Positions 34,506 to 43,364 of a stretch of 64,000 bases of DNA are shown here, piece after piece. The stretch lies in the NCBI RefSeq assembly GCF_029906345.1, contig NZ_JARYGY010000009.1, positions 158,145 through 222,144 on the forward strand, written 5' to 3'. Within the stretch, counting starts at the first letter, position 1. Each line of letters opens with the position of its first letter. The notes beneath the pieces are model-generated. The model did not search any database. It had not been told where the DNA came from and saw nothing but the letters and a program-made list of their open reading frames with translations. The position numbers and the translations under genes are program-made. This DNA is from Aquimarina mycalae. Its GTDB lineage: Bacteria > Bacteroidota > Bacteroidia > Flavobacteriales > Flavobacteriaceae.

Positions 34506-35645
34506 ATTATCAGCGGTATCTATATACATATCCCATTTTGTAAACAAGCCTGTCATTATTGTGATTTTCACTTTTCTACTTCTATAAAAAAGAAAGATGA
34601 AATGGTTTTTGCAATATGTAATGAAATTAAATTACGCAGATCAGAAATTGATGATCATGAAGAGATAAAAACCATATATTTTGGAGGAGGAACACCTAGC
34701 ATGTTATCCGTTTTTGCGTTAAAATTTATCATCGACACAGTTTATGAAAACTATCTTGTCTCTAACGATGCAGAAATAACGATAGAGGCCAATCCTGATG
34801 ATCTTACCAAAGAAAAAATAGAAGCTCTTGCAGCTACTCAAGTAAATCGACTTAGTATCGGTATACAGTCATTTTTTGAGGAAGATTTGATCATGATGAA
34901 TCGGGCTCATAATGCTGAGGAAGCAAAAAAATGCTTGTCTTACGCGAGCAAGTATTTCGAAAATATATCTGTTGATTTAATATATGGTATTCCGGAAATG
35001 TCTGCTGATCGATGGAAAAAAAATGTAACTACAGCTATAGAATCTGGAGTTCCGCATATTTCCAGCTATGCACTAACTGTAGAGCTCAATACTGCCCTAT
35101 CGTCATTTATTGAAAAAGGAATCATAAAACCTGTTAAGGATGAATTAGCACAGCAACATTTCGAAATTCTTATAGAAATGATGCAAAAAGCAGGATTCGA
35201 ACATTATGAATTCTCTAACTTCGGGAAAACTGGTTATTTCAGTAAAAATAATACTGCGTATTGGCAAGGCAAACGATATCTGGGAATTGGTCCTTCTGCA
35301 CATTCTTATAATGGAAAAGAACGCAGTTGGAATATTAATAACAATCACAAATATCTCAAAGCACTACAACAAAATACACTTCCGCGAGAAATCGAAAAAC
35401 TCACCATCACTGATCAATACAATGAATATGTAATGACAGGATTACGAACAATTTGGGGTATTTCTTTACAGAAAGTAGAAGAAAATTTTGGACGTACTTA
35501 TAAGGAATACTTATTAAAACAATCCCAAAAACATATCGATGAACACTTATTATCTATGGATGGAGATATCCTAACAATTACTAAAAAAGGGAAGTTTTTA
35601 AGTGATGGGATTGCAAGTGATCTTTTCTTGCTAAATTTAGGGTAG
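34506..35645 (+). CDS. hemW: HemW-family radical SAM heme chaperone, start codon non-canonical
   Basis: The radical SAM cluster GIYIHIPFCKQACHYCDF (Cys codons at 34539, 34551 and 34560) lies upstream of the first ordinary start, ATG 34602. The frame is open back to the end of ruvC but contains no ATG, GTG or TTG there. The family N-terminus (M-S-G-IYIHIPF) falls on ATT 34506 or ATC 34509, so an ATT/ATC start is inferred, giving about 379 residues, the normal HemW length. The rest (YFGGGTPSML, TIEANPDDL, RLSIGIQSFF, YGIPEM, HISSYALTVE, GIGPSAHSY) is intact. HemW delivers heme in the cytosol and resembles coproporphyrinogen dehydrogenase but lacks that activity. Confidence 0.88.
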   Translation: MISGIYIHIPFCKQACHYCDFHFSTSIKKKDEMVFAICNEIKLRRSEIDDHEEIKTIYFGGGTPSMLSVFALKFIIDTVYENYLVSNDAEITIEANPDDLTKEKIEALAATQVNRLSIGIQSFFEEDLIMMNRAHNAEEAKKCLSYASKYFENISVDLIYGIPEMSADRWKKNVTTAIESGVPHISSYALTVELNTALSSFIEKGIIKPVKDELAQQHFEILIEMMQKAGFEHYEFSNFGKTGYFSKNNTAYWQGKRYLGIGPSAHSYNGKERSWNINNNHKYLKALQQNTLPREIEKLTITDQYNEYVMTGLRTIWGISLQKVEENFGRTYKEYLLKQSQKHIDEHLLSMDGDILTITKKGKFLSDGIASDLFLLNLG

Positions 35646-35671
35646 TCTATTAGTCTTCAAATAATTTGGTT

Positions 35672-36460
35672 ATGCACGAAAAATATGACCTTATAGGAAC
35701 CAACTATAATACAACGCGTAAAGCTGATCCTTACATTTTTAGTCGTTTACTGAATCTTCTTAACCCGTCAAAAAATGGTATGTATTTAGATATTGGATGT
35801 GGAACAGGTAACTATACCAAAGAGTTTGATAAAAAAGGGTATCGTTTTATTGGGATAGACCCTTCTTTAGAAATGCTTAATAAAGCTAAAAAAGGAGACA
35901 ATAAGGTGAAATGGGAAATTGGAAAAGCAGAAACACTAAACCTTCCTAATAATAGTATTGATGGGATTGTTGCGAGTTTAACACTTCATCATTGGTCTAG
36001 TCTGGATAAAGGTTTTGCGTCTCTACGCAAAGTATTAAGGTCTAATGGAAATCTTATAATCTTTACAGCTTCACCAAAACAAATGCAGGGATATTGGTTA
36101 CATCATTATTTTCCAAAAATGTTACAAGATTCTATGATTCAAATGCCTTCGTTTGAAGAAATTAAAACGAATTTAAATAAGAATGGACTTACTATAGTGA
36201 ACACCGAAAAATACTTTATCAAACCAGATTTAGAAGATCTTTTTTTATATTCGGGGAAACACAATCCTAAACTATACTTCGAATCAAAAGTAAGACACGG
36301 AATATCCTCTTTCTCATCTCTTTCTAATGCTTTAGAAGTAGAAAAAGGGTTAAAATCGTTAGAAAAAGACATCGCCTCTGGTAACATAAACGATATTATA
36401 AAAAACTATGAGAATACTGATGGAGATTATCTTTTTCTGGTAGTCAAAACAATAGATTAA
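35672..36460 (+). CDS. Class I SAM-dependent methyltransferase
   Basis: A 262-residue protein from ATG 35672 (an upstream TTG at 35666 is less likely). The SAM site is clear: MYLDIGCGTGNYTKEFDKKGYRFIGIDPSLEML, then WEIGKAETLNLPNNSIDGIVASLTLHHW. It resembles the UbiE/COQ5-like group in general form but the substrate is unknown. It follows hemW by 26 bp and the cyclase gene by 7 bp downstream. Confidence 0.85.
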   Translation: MHEKYDLIGTNYNTTRKADPYIFSRLLNLLNPSKNGMYLDIGCGTGNYTKEFDKKGYRFIGIDPSLEMLNKAKKGDNKVKWEIGKAETLNLPNNSIDGIVASLTLHHWSSLDKGFASLRKVLRSNGNLIIFTASPKQMQGYWLHHYFPKMLQDSMIQMPSFEEIKTNLNKNGLTIVNTEKYFIKPDLEDLFLYSGKHNPKLYFESKVRHGISSFSSLSNALEVEKGLKSLEKDIASGNINDIIKNYENTDGDYLFLVVKTID

Positions 36461-36467
36461 AAATTTA

Positions 36468-37214
36468 ATGATCGCAGAAATACAATATCAAAATACAACG
36501 TACAAGGTTGACTTATCTCAACCTATTGATTTATCTATCCCTTTGAGAGGTACAAAAGAGAATGTTAACGCCTGGTATATTACTCCTCCAAAAATAGAAC
36601 CTGTTACTCAAGGAAATTGGATAGGTAAAGTTTCTGAAGGCGCTTCAACCAATTTCAATAACATTTATTTTAATCCTCACGGACATGGAACTCATACTGA
36701 ATGTGTAGGTCACATTACTAAGGAGTTTCATAGTATCAATGCTGCTTTAACACAATTCTTTTTTGTTGCAGAAGTCATCACAATACTTCCAGAAAAACAA
36801 GGAGAAGACTATATAATAACCAAAGATTTAATAAAAGCTGTTGTCAAATCTAATCCAGAAGCATTAGTTATCCGAACACTTCCGAACACATCAGAAAAGC
36901 GGAGCAAGCAATATTCTCATACCAATTGGCCCTATTTGACAGCTGCAGCTGCTGTATACATCAGAGAGTTAGGAATAAAACACCTTTTAATAGATCTACC
37001 TTCTGTAGATAAAGAAAAAGACGAAGGCAAATTGTTAGCGCATAATGCATTTTGGAATCACCCCAATGACATCAGGTATGAAGCTACAATCACCGAAATG
37101 ATTTTTGTGAAGGATCAGATTACAGACGGTAACTATATTTTAAATCTGCAAATTGCATCTTTCGAAAATGATGCTTCTCCAAGTAAACCAATTTTGTATA
37201 AAATCAAAGATTGA
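36468..37214 (+). CDS. Cyclase-family metal-dependent hydrolase
   Basis: A 248-residue protein of the cyclase/kynurenine formamidase fold. The metal motif HGHGTHTECVGHI (HxGTHxD-type, here with Glu) sits near residue 75, with IDLSIPL at the N-terminus and LLIDLPSVDKEKDEGKLLAHNAFW later. Kynurenine formamidase is one known activity of this fold, but the gene is not next to other kynurenine genes, so the substrate is open. It is part of the ruvC-to-mutS-like run. Confidence 0.82.
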   Translation: MIAEIQYQNTTYKVDLSQPIDLSIPLRGTKENVNAWYITPPKIEPVTQGNWIGKVSEGASTNFNNIYFNPHGHGTHTECVGHITKEFHSINAALTQFFFVAEVITILPEKQGEDYIITKDLIKAVVKSNPEALVIRTLPNTSEKRSKQYSHTNWPYLTAAAAVYIRELGIKHLLIDLPSVDKEKDEGKLLAHNAFWNHPNDIRYEATITEMIFVKDQITDGNYILNLQIASFENDASPSKPILYKIKD

Positions 37215-37216
37215 TT

Positions 37217-37573
37217 ATGAAAATTACGCTACAACTAGAAGAAATAGCGATGCTCGGATTAGGAATATACCTGTTTAGTTTATTGTCTTTCTCCTGGTGG
37301 TTATTTATTATCTTATTTCTGGTTCCTGATATTGGAATGTTAGGATATTTAATCGATACTAGAATAGGCGCACTTTGTTATAATATATTACATCATAAAG
37401 GCTTGGCGATTCTAATTTATTTTATTGGGTTGTATGTATCAAATGAAATTCTATTACTAGCTGGAGTTATTCTATTTTCTCATGCGGCCTTCGATCGGAT
37501 TCTGGGTTATGGTTTAAAATTAGAAAAAGGGTTTAACTTTACACACCTCGGCGAGATCGGTAAAAAGAATTAA
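37217..37573 (+). CDS. DUF4260 family membrane protein
   Basis: A 118-residue protein from ATG 37217; a TTG two codons earlier overlaps the previous stop. It has three to four hydrophobic helices and the family pattern FLVPDIGMLGYLIDTRIGALCYNILHHKGLA...ILFSHAAFDRILGYGLKLEKGFNFTHLGEIGK. DUF4260 proteins are small membrane proteins of unknown role. The downstream gene starts one base after the stop. Confidence 0.85.
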   Translation: MKITLQLEEIAMLGLGIYLFSLLSFSWWLFIILFLVPDIGMLGYLIDTRIGALCYNILHHKGLAILIYFIGLYVSNEILLLAGVILFSHAAFDRILGYGLKLEKGFNFTHLGEIGKKN

Positions 37574-37574
37574 T

Positions 37575-38189
37575 ATGGAGTTATTATTTGTTGGATTATT
37601 AATGGGTGCAATTCTGGCATATTTCATTTTTGCTAGATTCAGTGCTGTTAAAAGAAAATCTGGTGTACAGGCACAATCCACAATCCTTATGGAAAAAATA
37701 AGAAGTGTTTGTAAATTGGTAACTGTAGAGGGTGATTTTGCAGAAATCTATCATTACGAAAGCGTAAAAGAAAAGTTTTTTAATATCATTAAAGGAAAGA
37801 AAAAAGCATTAATCCTTATTGATGCCAAAGCACATGTTGGTTTTGATCTTTCTAAAATAAAATTAGAAAGCGATATTAAAAACAAACGAATTATCTTAAC
37901 TCATTTCCCTAAACCTAAATTATTAACTATAGAAACCGATTTTAAGTATTATGATAAAAAAGAAGGATGGTTAAATCCAATGACTTCTACTGACTTGACC
38001 GAAATAAATCAGGAAGCTAAACAATTTATAATAGATAAAATCCCTGATAGTGGATTAATAGAATCCGCAGGAAAAGAATTACTTACAGTAATCTCATTGA
38101 TGGAAACTGTAGCCGAATCTATAGGATGGAGCTTAGACTATTCCTCTCTAGAATCAGATAACTATACTGATCAAAAGTTTTTAGAATAA
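37575..38189 (+). CDS. DUF4230 family protein
   Basis: A 204-residue protein with an N-terminal membrane anchor (ELLFVGLLMGAILAYFIFA) and a soluble domain of the DUF4230 type (KLVTVEGDFAEIYHYES...KKALILIDAKAHVGFDLSKIKLESD...KRIILTHFPKPKLLTIETDFKYYDKKEGWLNPMTSTDLTEINQEAKQFIIDK). The role is unknown; the fold is SPFH-like in appearance, which is an inference. Starts one base after the DUF4260 stop codon. Confidence 0.82.
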   Translation: MELLFVGLLMGAILAYFIFARFSAVKRKSGVQAQSTILMEKIRSVCKLVTVEGDFAEIYHYESVKEKFFNIIKGKKKALILIDAKAHVGFDLSKIKLESDIKNKRIILTHFPKPKLLTIETDFKYYDKKEGWLNPMTSTDLTEINQEAKQFIIDKIPDSGLIESAGKELLTVISLMETVAESIGWSLDYSSLESDNYTDQKFLE

Positions 38190-38194
38190 AGCAC

Positions 38195-38602
38195 ATGAGT
38201 ATCATTATTTCAACAGACAAAGAAAAACTGGATATTGACTTCATTCATCAATTCTTGACCAATGCATATTGGGCCAAAGGAAGAACTAAAAAAGAGGTTG
38301 TCACTACAATAGAACATTGTCTTAATTTTGGAGTCTATATAGATGATAAACAAATTGGTTTTGCCAGAGTTCTGACGGATTATACTGTTTTTGGATATCT
38401 GATGGACGTTTTTATTATTGACGAATATAGAAGGAATGGATACGCTAAAGAATTAATGAAAACCATAATGCAACATAAAGAACTTCAAAGAGTTCAACGA
38501 TGGATGTTAGCAACTTCGGATGCTCACGGATTATATACACAGTTTGGGTTTGATGCTTTATCAGATCCCTCTAAGATAATGTGTAAGCTGATAAACAATT
38601 GA
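38195..38602 (+). CDS. GNAT-family N-acetyltransferase
   Basis: A 135-residue acetyltransferase. The acetyl-CoA motif is present (YLMDVFIIDEYRRNGYAKELMKTIMQH) and the end LATSDAHGLYTQFGFDALSDPSKIM is typical of a small GNAT subfamily. The substrate is unknown. It starts 5 bp after the DUF4230 gene. Confidence 0.9.
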   Translation: MSIIISTDKEKLDIDFIHQFLTNAYWAKGRTKKEVVTTIEHCLNFGVYIDDKQIGFARVLTDYTVFGYLMDVFIIDEYRRNGYAKELMKTIMQHKELQRVQRWMLATSDAHGLYTQFGFDALSDPSKIMCKLINN

Positions 38603-38609
38603 AAACGGC

Positions 38610-38966
38610 ATGAATATAGAAGCATTTAGAGATTATTGCTTATCAAAAAAAGGAGTTACTGAAGAATTTCCTTTTGATAAAACGACACTGGTATTTAAAG
38701 TCATGGGAAAAATGTTTGCACTTACTGGATTAGACAATATTCCTTTTAGTGTAAACCTAAAATGTGATCCTGATAGGTCTCTAGAACTTCGAGAAATTCA
38801 TTCAGAAATCCAACCAGGATACCACATGAGTAAAAAACATTGGAATACTGTTAACTTTTCTGGTAGTTTAGCTACTGATATGTTATGCGAATTGATTGAT
38901 CACTCATATGGTTTAGTAGTAAGTGGTCTTACCAAAAAAGCAAAACAAGAATTAGAAAATTTATAG
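38610..38966 (+). CDS. MmcQ/YjbR family protein
   Basis: A 118-residue protein with the YjbR fold (MNIEAFRDYCLSKKGVTEEFPFDKTTLVFKVMGKMFALTGL...PFSVNLKCDPDRSLELREIHSEIQPGYHMSKKHWNTVNFSG). The family is described as a DNA-binding double-wing fold, but the role is undefined. It is in the same run, 7 bp after the GNAT gene. Confidence 0.9.
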   Translation: MNIEAFRDYCLSKKGVTEEFPFDKTTLVFKVMGKMFALTGLDNIPFSVNLKCDPDRSLELREIHSEIQPGYHMSKKHWNTVNFSGSLATDMLCELIDHSYGLVVSGLTKKAKQELENL

Positions 38967-38978
38967 TTAACACTAATA

Positions 38979-39650
38979 ATGAATACCAAGATTTTAGGAT
39001 ACCCAAACTCGTATTTAGAAGTACAGCTGGAGGAAGGAGAAGAATTTATTGTAGAAAAGGGAGGTATGATTTTAGCAAACGGTAGCTACGAATTAGAAAC
39101 CAAAATTGAAGCAAAAACTGTTAATAATTGGGTTGCCAAGATTGTAGGAGGTAAAAGCTTGACATATAACATCTACAAAGCAAAAAGCGCCCTTACCATG
39201 TTATTTTCTCCTGGTAAAAATGCTGATCTTTTCGAAATCGATGTACAAGAAGAAGATTCAATTCTTATAGAAGCAGATGTACATTTCGGAAGAACCAAGA
39301 ATCTAAACTTAGTACTTGCGAAACAAGGCTTTAAAAACACCTTAAATGATGGACTTAAGCTTAGAACTATTGGATCTGGAGCACTTTTTTTGATTGGATT
39401 TGGAAAGATTTTAAAACACAATATTGATTCAGACACTCCTATTTTAGTAGATCAAGATGCACTTATTGCGTATGATGAGCGTTTAGAAGTAAAGACAGTA
39501 TCCAAAGGATTAAAGGAACTAGTCACTAGTGGTGAAGGATATCTCTTCGAAATAAAAGGAAAAGGAAGAATATGGTTACAAACTCGTGAAGAAGAAAGTA
39601 AGTCAGGCGGAGGTGGAATCATCAGCTCTATTCTCGATATATTTAGATAA
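38979..39650 (+). CDS. AIM24/TIGR00266-like beta-repeat protein
   Basis: A 223-residue soluble protein rich in beta strands and glycine, with YLEVQLEEGEEFIVEKGGMILANGS at the start, FSPGKNADLFEIDV, LVDQDALIAYDERLEV and GYLFEIKGKGRIWLQTR, the closing pattern of AIM24-like proteins, then a Gly-rich tail (SGGGGIISSILDIF). The tail is amphipathic and may touch the membrane. The function is unknown. Confidence 0.72.
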   Translation: MNTKILGYPNSYLEVQLEEGEEFIVEKGGMILANGSYELETKIEAKTVNNWVAKIVGGKSLTYNIYKAKSALTMLFSPGKNADLFEIDVQEEDSILIEADVHFGRTKNLNLVLAKQGFKNTLNDGLKLRTIGSGALFLIGFGKILKHNIDSDTPILVDQDALIAYDERLEVKTVSKGLKELVTSGEGYLFEIKGKGRIWLQTREEESKSGGGGIISSILDIFR

Positions 39651-39676
39651 TAATTAAAACAATAAGGTTGATTAGT

Positions 39677-41446
39677 ATGAACAACCCAAAAGAATTTTAT
39701 AGATCACAAATCGATCTTCATAACATATCCCTAAAAAAGGTAAAAAAACAACTGGCTTTTTCCAGTACAATTCGAATAGTAACATTTCTGGCAATTATAG
39801 CAGGCGTTTATTTTGGATATCCTAATACCCAAATTATAATAGGAAGTATTGTCCTTGGGATTGTGGCGTTTATTGTATTGGTCAATCGCCATACAAACCT
39901 TTCTTATGTTAGAAACAAACTTCAGAAATTAATTGCTATTAACAAGCTAGAGCTTGATGTTTTTAATAATGATTATAGTAAACTGGCAACAGGAAAAAAG
40001 TTTATTGACCCTACGCATCCATACAGCCATGATATCGACTTGTTCGGTAATCGATCATTTTTTCAATATACTAACAGAACTACTACCCAAGAAGGGAAAA
40101 AAAACCTGGCTTCGATTTTAAGAAGTAATAACATTGATGATATACAGAAAAAACAAGATGCTATTAAAAACCTGTCCAAACTACCTAAATGGCGACAAGA
40201 ATTTAGTGCTATAGCATCATTGGTTGATGTCACCGTTCCTATACCTACTATTCGAAAATGGTTACAAAATTATATCCCTGTTGTTCCTAAAATAATGAGT
40301 GTACTTCCTGCAATAGTATCTGGAATTTCTGTACTCATGCTCGTGCTATTATTTTTGAACATTATTAGCTTCAATATCTTTTTGATCTGGTTTTTCATCG
40401 GTTTAGGCATAACAGGATCTCAATTAAAAAAAATAAATACACTATACAATTCGGCCAACAAAGTAAAAGATACTTTCGAGCAGTATTATAAACTAGTACA
40501 TCAAATAGAATGCAGTGAATTTGATGCTTCCTTGCTTAAGGAGAAACAACAAAATGTTATTAATCAAAAAGAAAAAGCTTCAGTCATACTTAAACAATTT
40601 GCAAGCATCCTTAATGCATTTGACCAACGAAACAATATGATGTTTGGGGTCTTGGCTAATGGTTTATTTCTTTGGGATATTATTCAATGCTACCGAATAG
40701 AGAAATGGATTGCTGCGCATCACAATAAAGTAGATCAATGGTTTGAGGTAATTGCATTTTTCGACTCGTATAATTCGTTAGGTAATTTTGCTTTTAATAA
40801 TCCAACTTATGTATATCCTCAATTAACTAAAGAAAACACCATACTAGATGCCAAAGATTTAGGGCATCCTATGCTACAGACTAAGAAACGAGTAGATAAT
40901 GATATCACCATTAAAAATGAGCAATTTTTCATCATTACAGGAGCGAATATGGCTGGCAAAAGTACGTTCCTAAGAACTGTCGCATTACAAATCGTAATGT
41001 CTAATATAGGGTTACCAGTTTGTGCAAAATCCTGTACCTACCGTCCAATTAAATTAATTACGAGTATGAGAACCTCAGATTCTTTAAGTGATGACGCCTC
41101 TTATTTCTTTTCAGAATTAACCCAACTAAAAAGAATTGTTGATGCACTGGAAAAAGATGATTACTTTATTATTCTTGATGAAATCCTAAAAGGAACAAAT
41201 AGCAAAGATAAAGCAGCTGGATCCAGAAAATTTGTAGAAAAATTAGTCAAAGCACAAGCAACTGGAATCATTGCAACTCATGATTTAAGTCTATGCGAAA
41301 TCGCTTCAGAATTAGATATGGTCAAAAACAGATTTTTTGACGCTCAGATTGTAAATGATGAGTTATATTTTGATTACAAATTTAAAGATGGAGTTTGTCA
41401 AAATATGAACGCTTCGTTTCTTTTAAACAAAATGGGAATCGTATAA
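39677..41446 (+). CDS. Membrane-anchored MutS-like ATPase
   Basis: A 589-residue protein from ATG 39677. Two transmembrane helices are at residues 30-75 and two more around 200-250. The C-terminal 200 residues are a MutS ATPase: Walker A FIITGANMAGKSTFLRTVALQIVMSNIGLPVCA, SDDASYFFSELTQLKRIV, Walker B YFIILDEILKGTNSKDKAAGS and the His switch GIIATHDLSLC. Mismatch-recognition and connector domains are absent, so this is not a mismatch repair MutS. It belongs to a Bacteroidota group of membrane-bound MutS-like proteins with no known role. Its end overlaps the convergent AraC gene by 24 bp. Confidence 0.87.
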   Translation: MNNPKEFYRSQIDLHNISLKKVKKQLAFSSTIRIVTFLAIIAGVYFGYPNTQIIIGSIVLGIVAFIVLVNRHTNLSYVRNKLQKLIAINKLELDVFNNDYSKLATGKKFIDPTHPYSHDIDLFGNRSFFQYTNRTTTQEGKKNLASILRSNNIDDIQKKQDAIKNLSKLPKWRQEFSAIASLVDVTVPIPTIRKWLQNYIPVVPKIMSVLPAIVSGISVLMLVLLFLNIISFNIFLIWFFIGLGITGSQLKKINTLYNSANKVKDTFEQYYKLVHQIECSEFDASLLKEKQQNVINQKEKASVILKQFASILNAFDQRNNMMFGVLANGLFLWDIIQCYRIEKWIAAHHNKVDQWFEVIAFFDSYNSLGNFAFNNPTYVYPQLTKENTILDAKDLGHPMLQTKKRVDNDITIKNEQFFIITGANMAGKSTFLRTVALQIVMSNIGLPVCAKSCTYRPIKLITSMRTSDSLSDDASYFFSELTQLKRIVDALEKDDYFIILDEILKGTNSKDKAAGSRKFVEKLVKAQATGIIATHDLSLCEIASELDMVKNRFFDAQIVNDELYFDYKFKDGVCQNMNASFLLNKMGIV

Positions 41447-42283
41447 AGTCTTTTTATATTCTGATGGTGTAACACCTTTGATTTCTTTGAATTTTCGATT
41501 AAAATTTGATAAGTTTTTAAATCCACTATTATAGGAGGCTTCCGATATAGTCATTTCAGGTTCTTTTGACAGTAACCTGCATATGTTTTCAATCCTAACT
41601 TCAATCAAAAACTGAAAAAAGGTCTTATTTGTCCTTTGTTTAAAATAACGACAAAAAGCATTTGGTGTCATATTAGCAAGATCTGCTACTTCCTTAAGAG
41701 AAAAATCACGGTTAAACTCGTTCATAACCAGTTGAAAAACTTTTGCCATACGTTTTCCTTCGTTATCTGTATAAGCTCTCCTTGAAATAAAAGAAGATAT
41801 CGTCTCAACATCGGCAGCTTTCAGTAGCTTTAAAATCTTCAAAAAAACCGTAAAACGATCAAACCTTGTTTGTTTCTTTAGAATCTTTAAAAACTGTTTT
41901 TTAAGTTTTTCTTTTTCAGATAGCACTCTGATTCCATATATAGAATTCCTAAAAAACTCCGATAAGTCTTCAAACTCTGGCAGCTCAAAAAACATCTTAC
42001 CAAAAGATTCTTTAGTAAAAAAAAGAGAAATCATATAAGATTCTTTTTCTGAAACCGCACTCTTTAGTACATGCGGAACATTGCTGCCAAAAACCAAAAT
42101 ATCGTCTGGCTTATAATCTGTTATGGTATCACCTACAATTAAACTTCCTTCTCCAGAAATAATAATAGAAACTTGTATTTCCTCATGTTGATGGAATTTA
42201 TCATATAAGACAATTTCCTTATCTTCTTGAACAATTAACGTATCTGTTGTAGATTTCGGTATTTTAAATGGTAATACTTTCAT
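41423..42283 (-). CDS. AraC-family regulator, probable hydroxyproline-cluster activator
   Basis: The start is set at ATG 42283 (286 residues) rather than a TTG further up. The N-terminus is a cupin sensor (HQHEEIQVSIIISGEGSLIVGDTITDYKPDDILVFGSNVPHVL). The C-terminus is an AraC double HTH (FSLKEVADLANMTPNAFCRYFKQRTNKTFFQFLIEVRIENICRLL...TISEASYNSGFKNLSNFNRKFKEIKGVTPSEYKK). It is divergent from the hydroxyproline genes, whose promoter has a good -7 but no -33, as expected for activator dependence. The inducer is probably a pathway compound (inference). Confidence 0.9.
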   Translation of the reverse strand: MKVLPFKIPKSTTDTLIVQEDKEIVLYDKFHQHEEIQVSIIISGEGSLIVGDTITDYKPDDILVFGSNVPHVLKSAVSEKESYMISLFFTKESFGKMFFELPEFEDLSEFFRNSIYGIRVLSEKEKLKKQFLKILKKQTRFDRFTVFLKILKLLKAADVETISSFISRRAYTDNEGKRMAKVFQLVMNEFNRDFSLKEVADLANMTPNAFCRYFKQRTNKTFFQFLIEVRIENICRLLSKEPEMTISEASYNSGFKNLSNFNRKFKEIKGVTPSEYKKTLYDSHFV

Positions 42284-42396
42284 GTAAAGCAATATATACC
42301 TCAATATTAATCATAATTACATAAATTGATGCAATATGGGGTAATATAGTATTAGTATTCGATAATTTTCAGATATAGCTACGTTTAAATTGATAA

Positions 42397-42404
42397 TATA
42401 TTTG
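42397..42404 (+). promoter_or_regulatory. -7 element of the hydroxyproline operon
   Basis: TATATTTG lies 18 bp before the start codon at 42422, with no TTG at the -33 distance. A loose inverted repeat, TACCTCAATATT at 42297-42308 and AATATGGGGTA about 24 bp further on, lies upstream and may be an activator site; this is uncertain. Confidence 0.45.
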
Positions 42405-42421
42405 ACTCAAAATTAAAAAGG

Positions 42422-43342
42422 ATGAACATAGAATGGAAAGGCGTTATGCCAGCAGTTACTACAAAGTTTACAAATGAGGACACTTTAGACCTGGAAATGT
42501 TTAAAGTAAATATTCAAGCACAGCTTGATGCAGGTGTTCATGGTATCATTTTAGGAGGTACCTTGGGTGAAGCTAGTACATTAAGTAATAATGAAAAAAG
42601 TATACTGGTACGTACTACTGTTGATTTTGTTGAAAACAAGGTTCCTGTGATTATAAATATTGCAGAACAAAGTACAAAAGGAGCAATAGAAGCTGCTCGC
42701 AAAGCTAAAGAAGACGGTGCAAGCGGATTGATGATGCTTCCTCCTATGCGTTATAAAGCAGGAGATCTAGAAACAGTGACTTATTTTAAGGAAGTTGCAA
42801 AAAGTACAGATTTACCCATTATGATCTACAATAATCCTGTAGATTATAAAATTGAGGTAACTTTAGATATGTTTGAAGAACTCATAAAGTGTGATAATAT
42901 TCAAGCCATAAAAGAATCTACCAGAGATATCTCTAATATAACTAGGTTAAAAAATCGTTTTGGAGATCGATTAAAAATTCTTTCGGGAGTAGATACTTTG
43001 GCTTTAGAAAGTTTGCTAATGGGTGCAGATGGCTGGGTAGCTGGTCTAGTATGTGCTTTCCCAGCAGAAACAGTTGCAATTTATGAATTACAAAAAGCAG
43101 GAAGAATCCAAGAAGCCATAGCAATTTATCGTTGGTTCTTACCATTGCTAGAATTGGATATAAACCCTAAATTAGTCCAAAACATAAAGCTTGCAGAAGT
43201 AGCAACAGGTATAGGTACCGAAAATGTACGAGCACCTCGATTACCACTATCAGGAGAAGAGCGTAAAAACGTATTAGAGATTATCGAAAATGGGTTAAAA
43301 GCAAGACCTTCTCTACCTGAATACAGATCATTAGCTTATTAA
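42422..43342 (+). CDS. DapA-family lyase, probable pyrroline-4-hydroxy-2-carboxylate deaminase
   Basis: A 306-residue member of the dihydrodipicolinate synthase family: GGTLGEASTL, Tyr136 in MIYNNP and the Schiff-base Lys164 in IQAIKESTRD. Its neighbours are a proline-type epimerase, a DadA-like dehydrogenase and a ketoglutarate semialdehyde dehydrogenase, so it should convert 1-pyrroline-4-hydroxy-2-carboxylate to alpha-ketoglutarate semialdehyde with loss of ammonia. It is first of four genes read together. Confidence 0.88.
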   Translation: MNIEWKGVMPAVTTKFTNEDTLDLEMFKVNIQAQLDAGVHGIILGGTLGEASTLSNNEKSILVRTTVDFVENKVPVIINIAEQSTKGAIEAARKAKEDGASGLMMLPPMRYKAGDLETVTYFKEVAKSTDLPIMIYNNPVDYKIEVTLDMFEELIKCDNIQAIKESTRDISNITRLKNRFGDRLKILSGVDTLALESLLMGADGWVAGLVCAFPAETVAIYELQKAGRIQEAIAIYRWFLPLLELDINPKLVQNIKLAEVATGIGTENVRAPRLPLSGEERKNVLEIIENGLKARPSLPEYRSLAY

Positions 43343-43364
43343 CGAATTCAATACATCATTACTC

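Noticed and set aside
34602..35645. hemW starting at the first ATG
   Set aside because: It would remove the radical SAM cysteine motif, which is intact and in frame just upstream.
41423..41446. Frameshift or misassembly where the MutS-like and AraC genes overlap
   Set aside because: The genes are convergent and both ends are intact for their families; a 24-bp tail overlap is normal.
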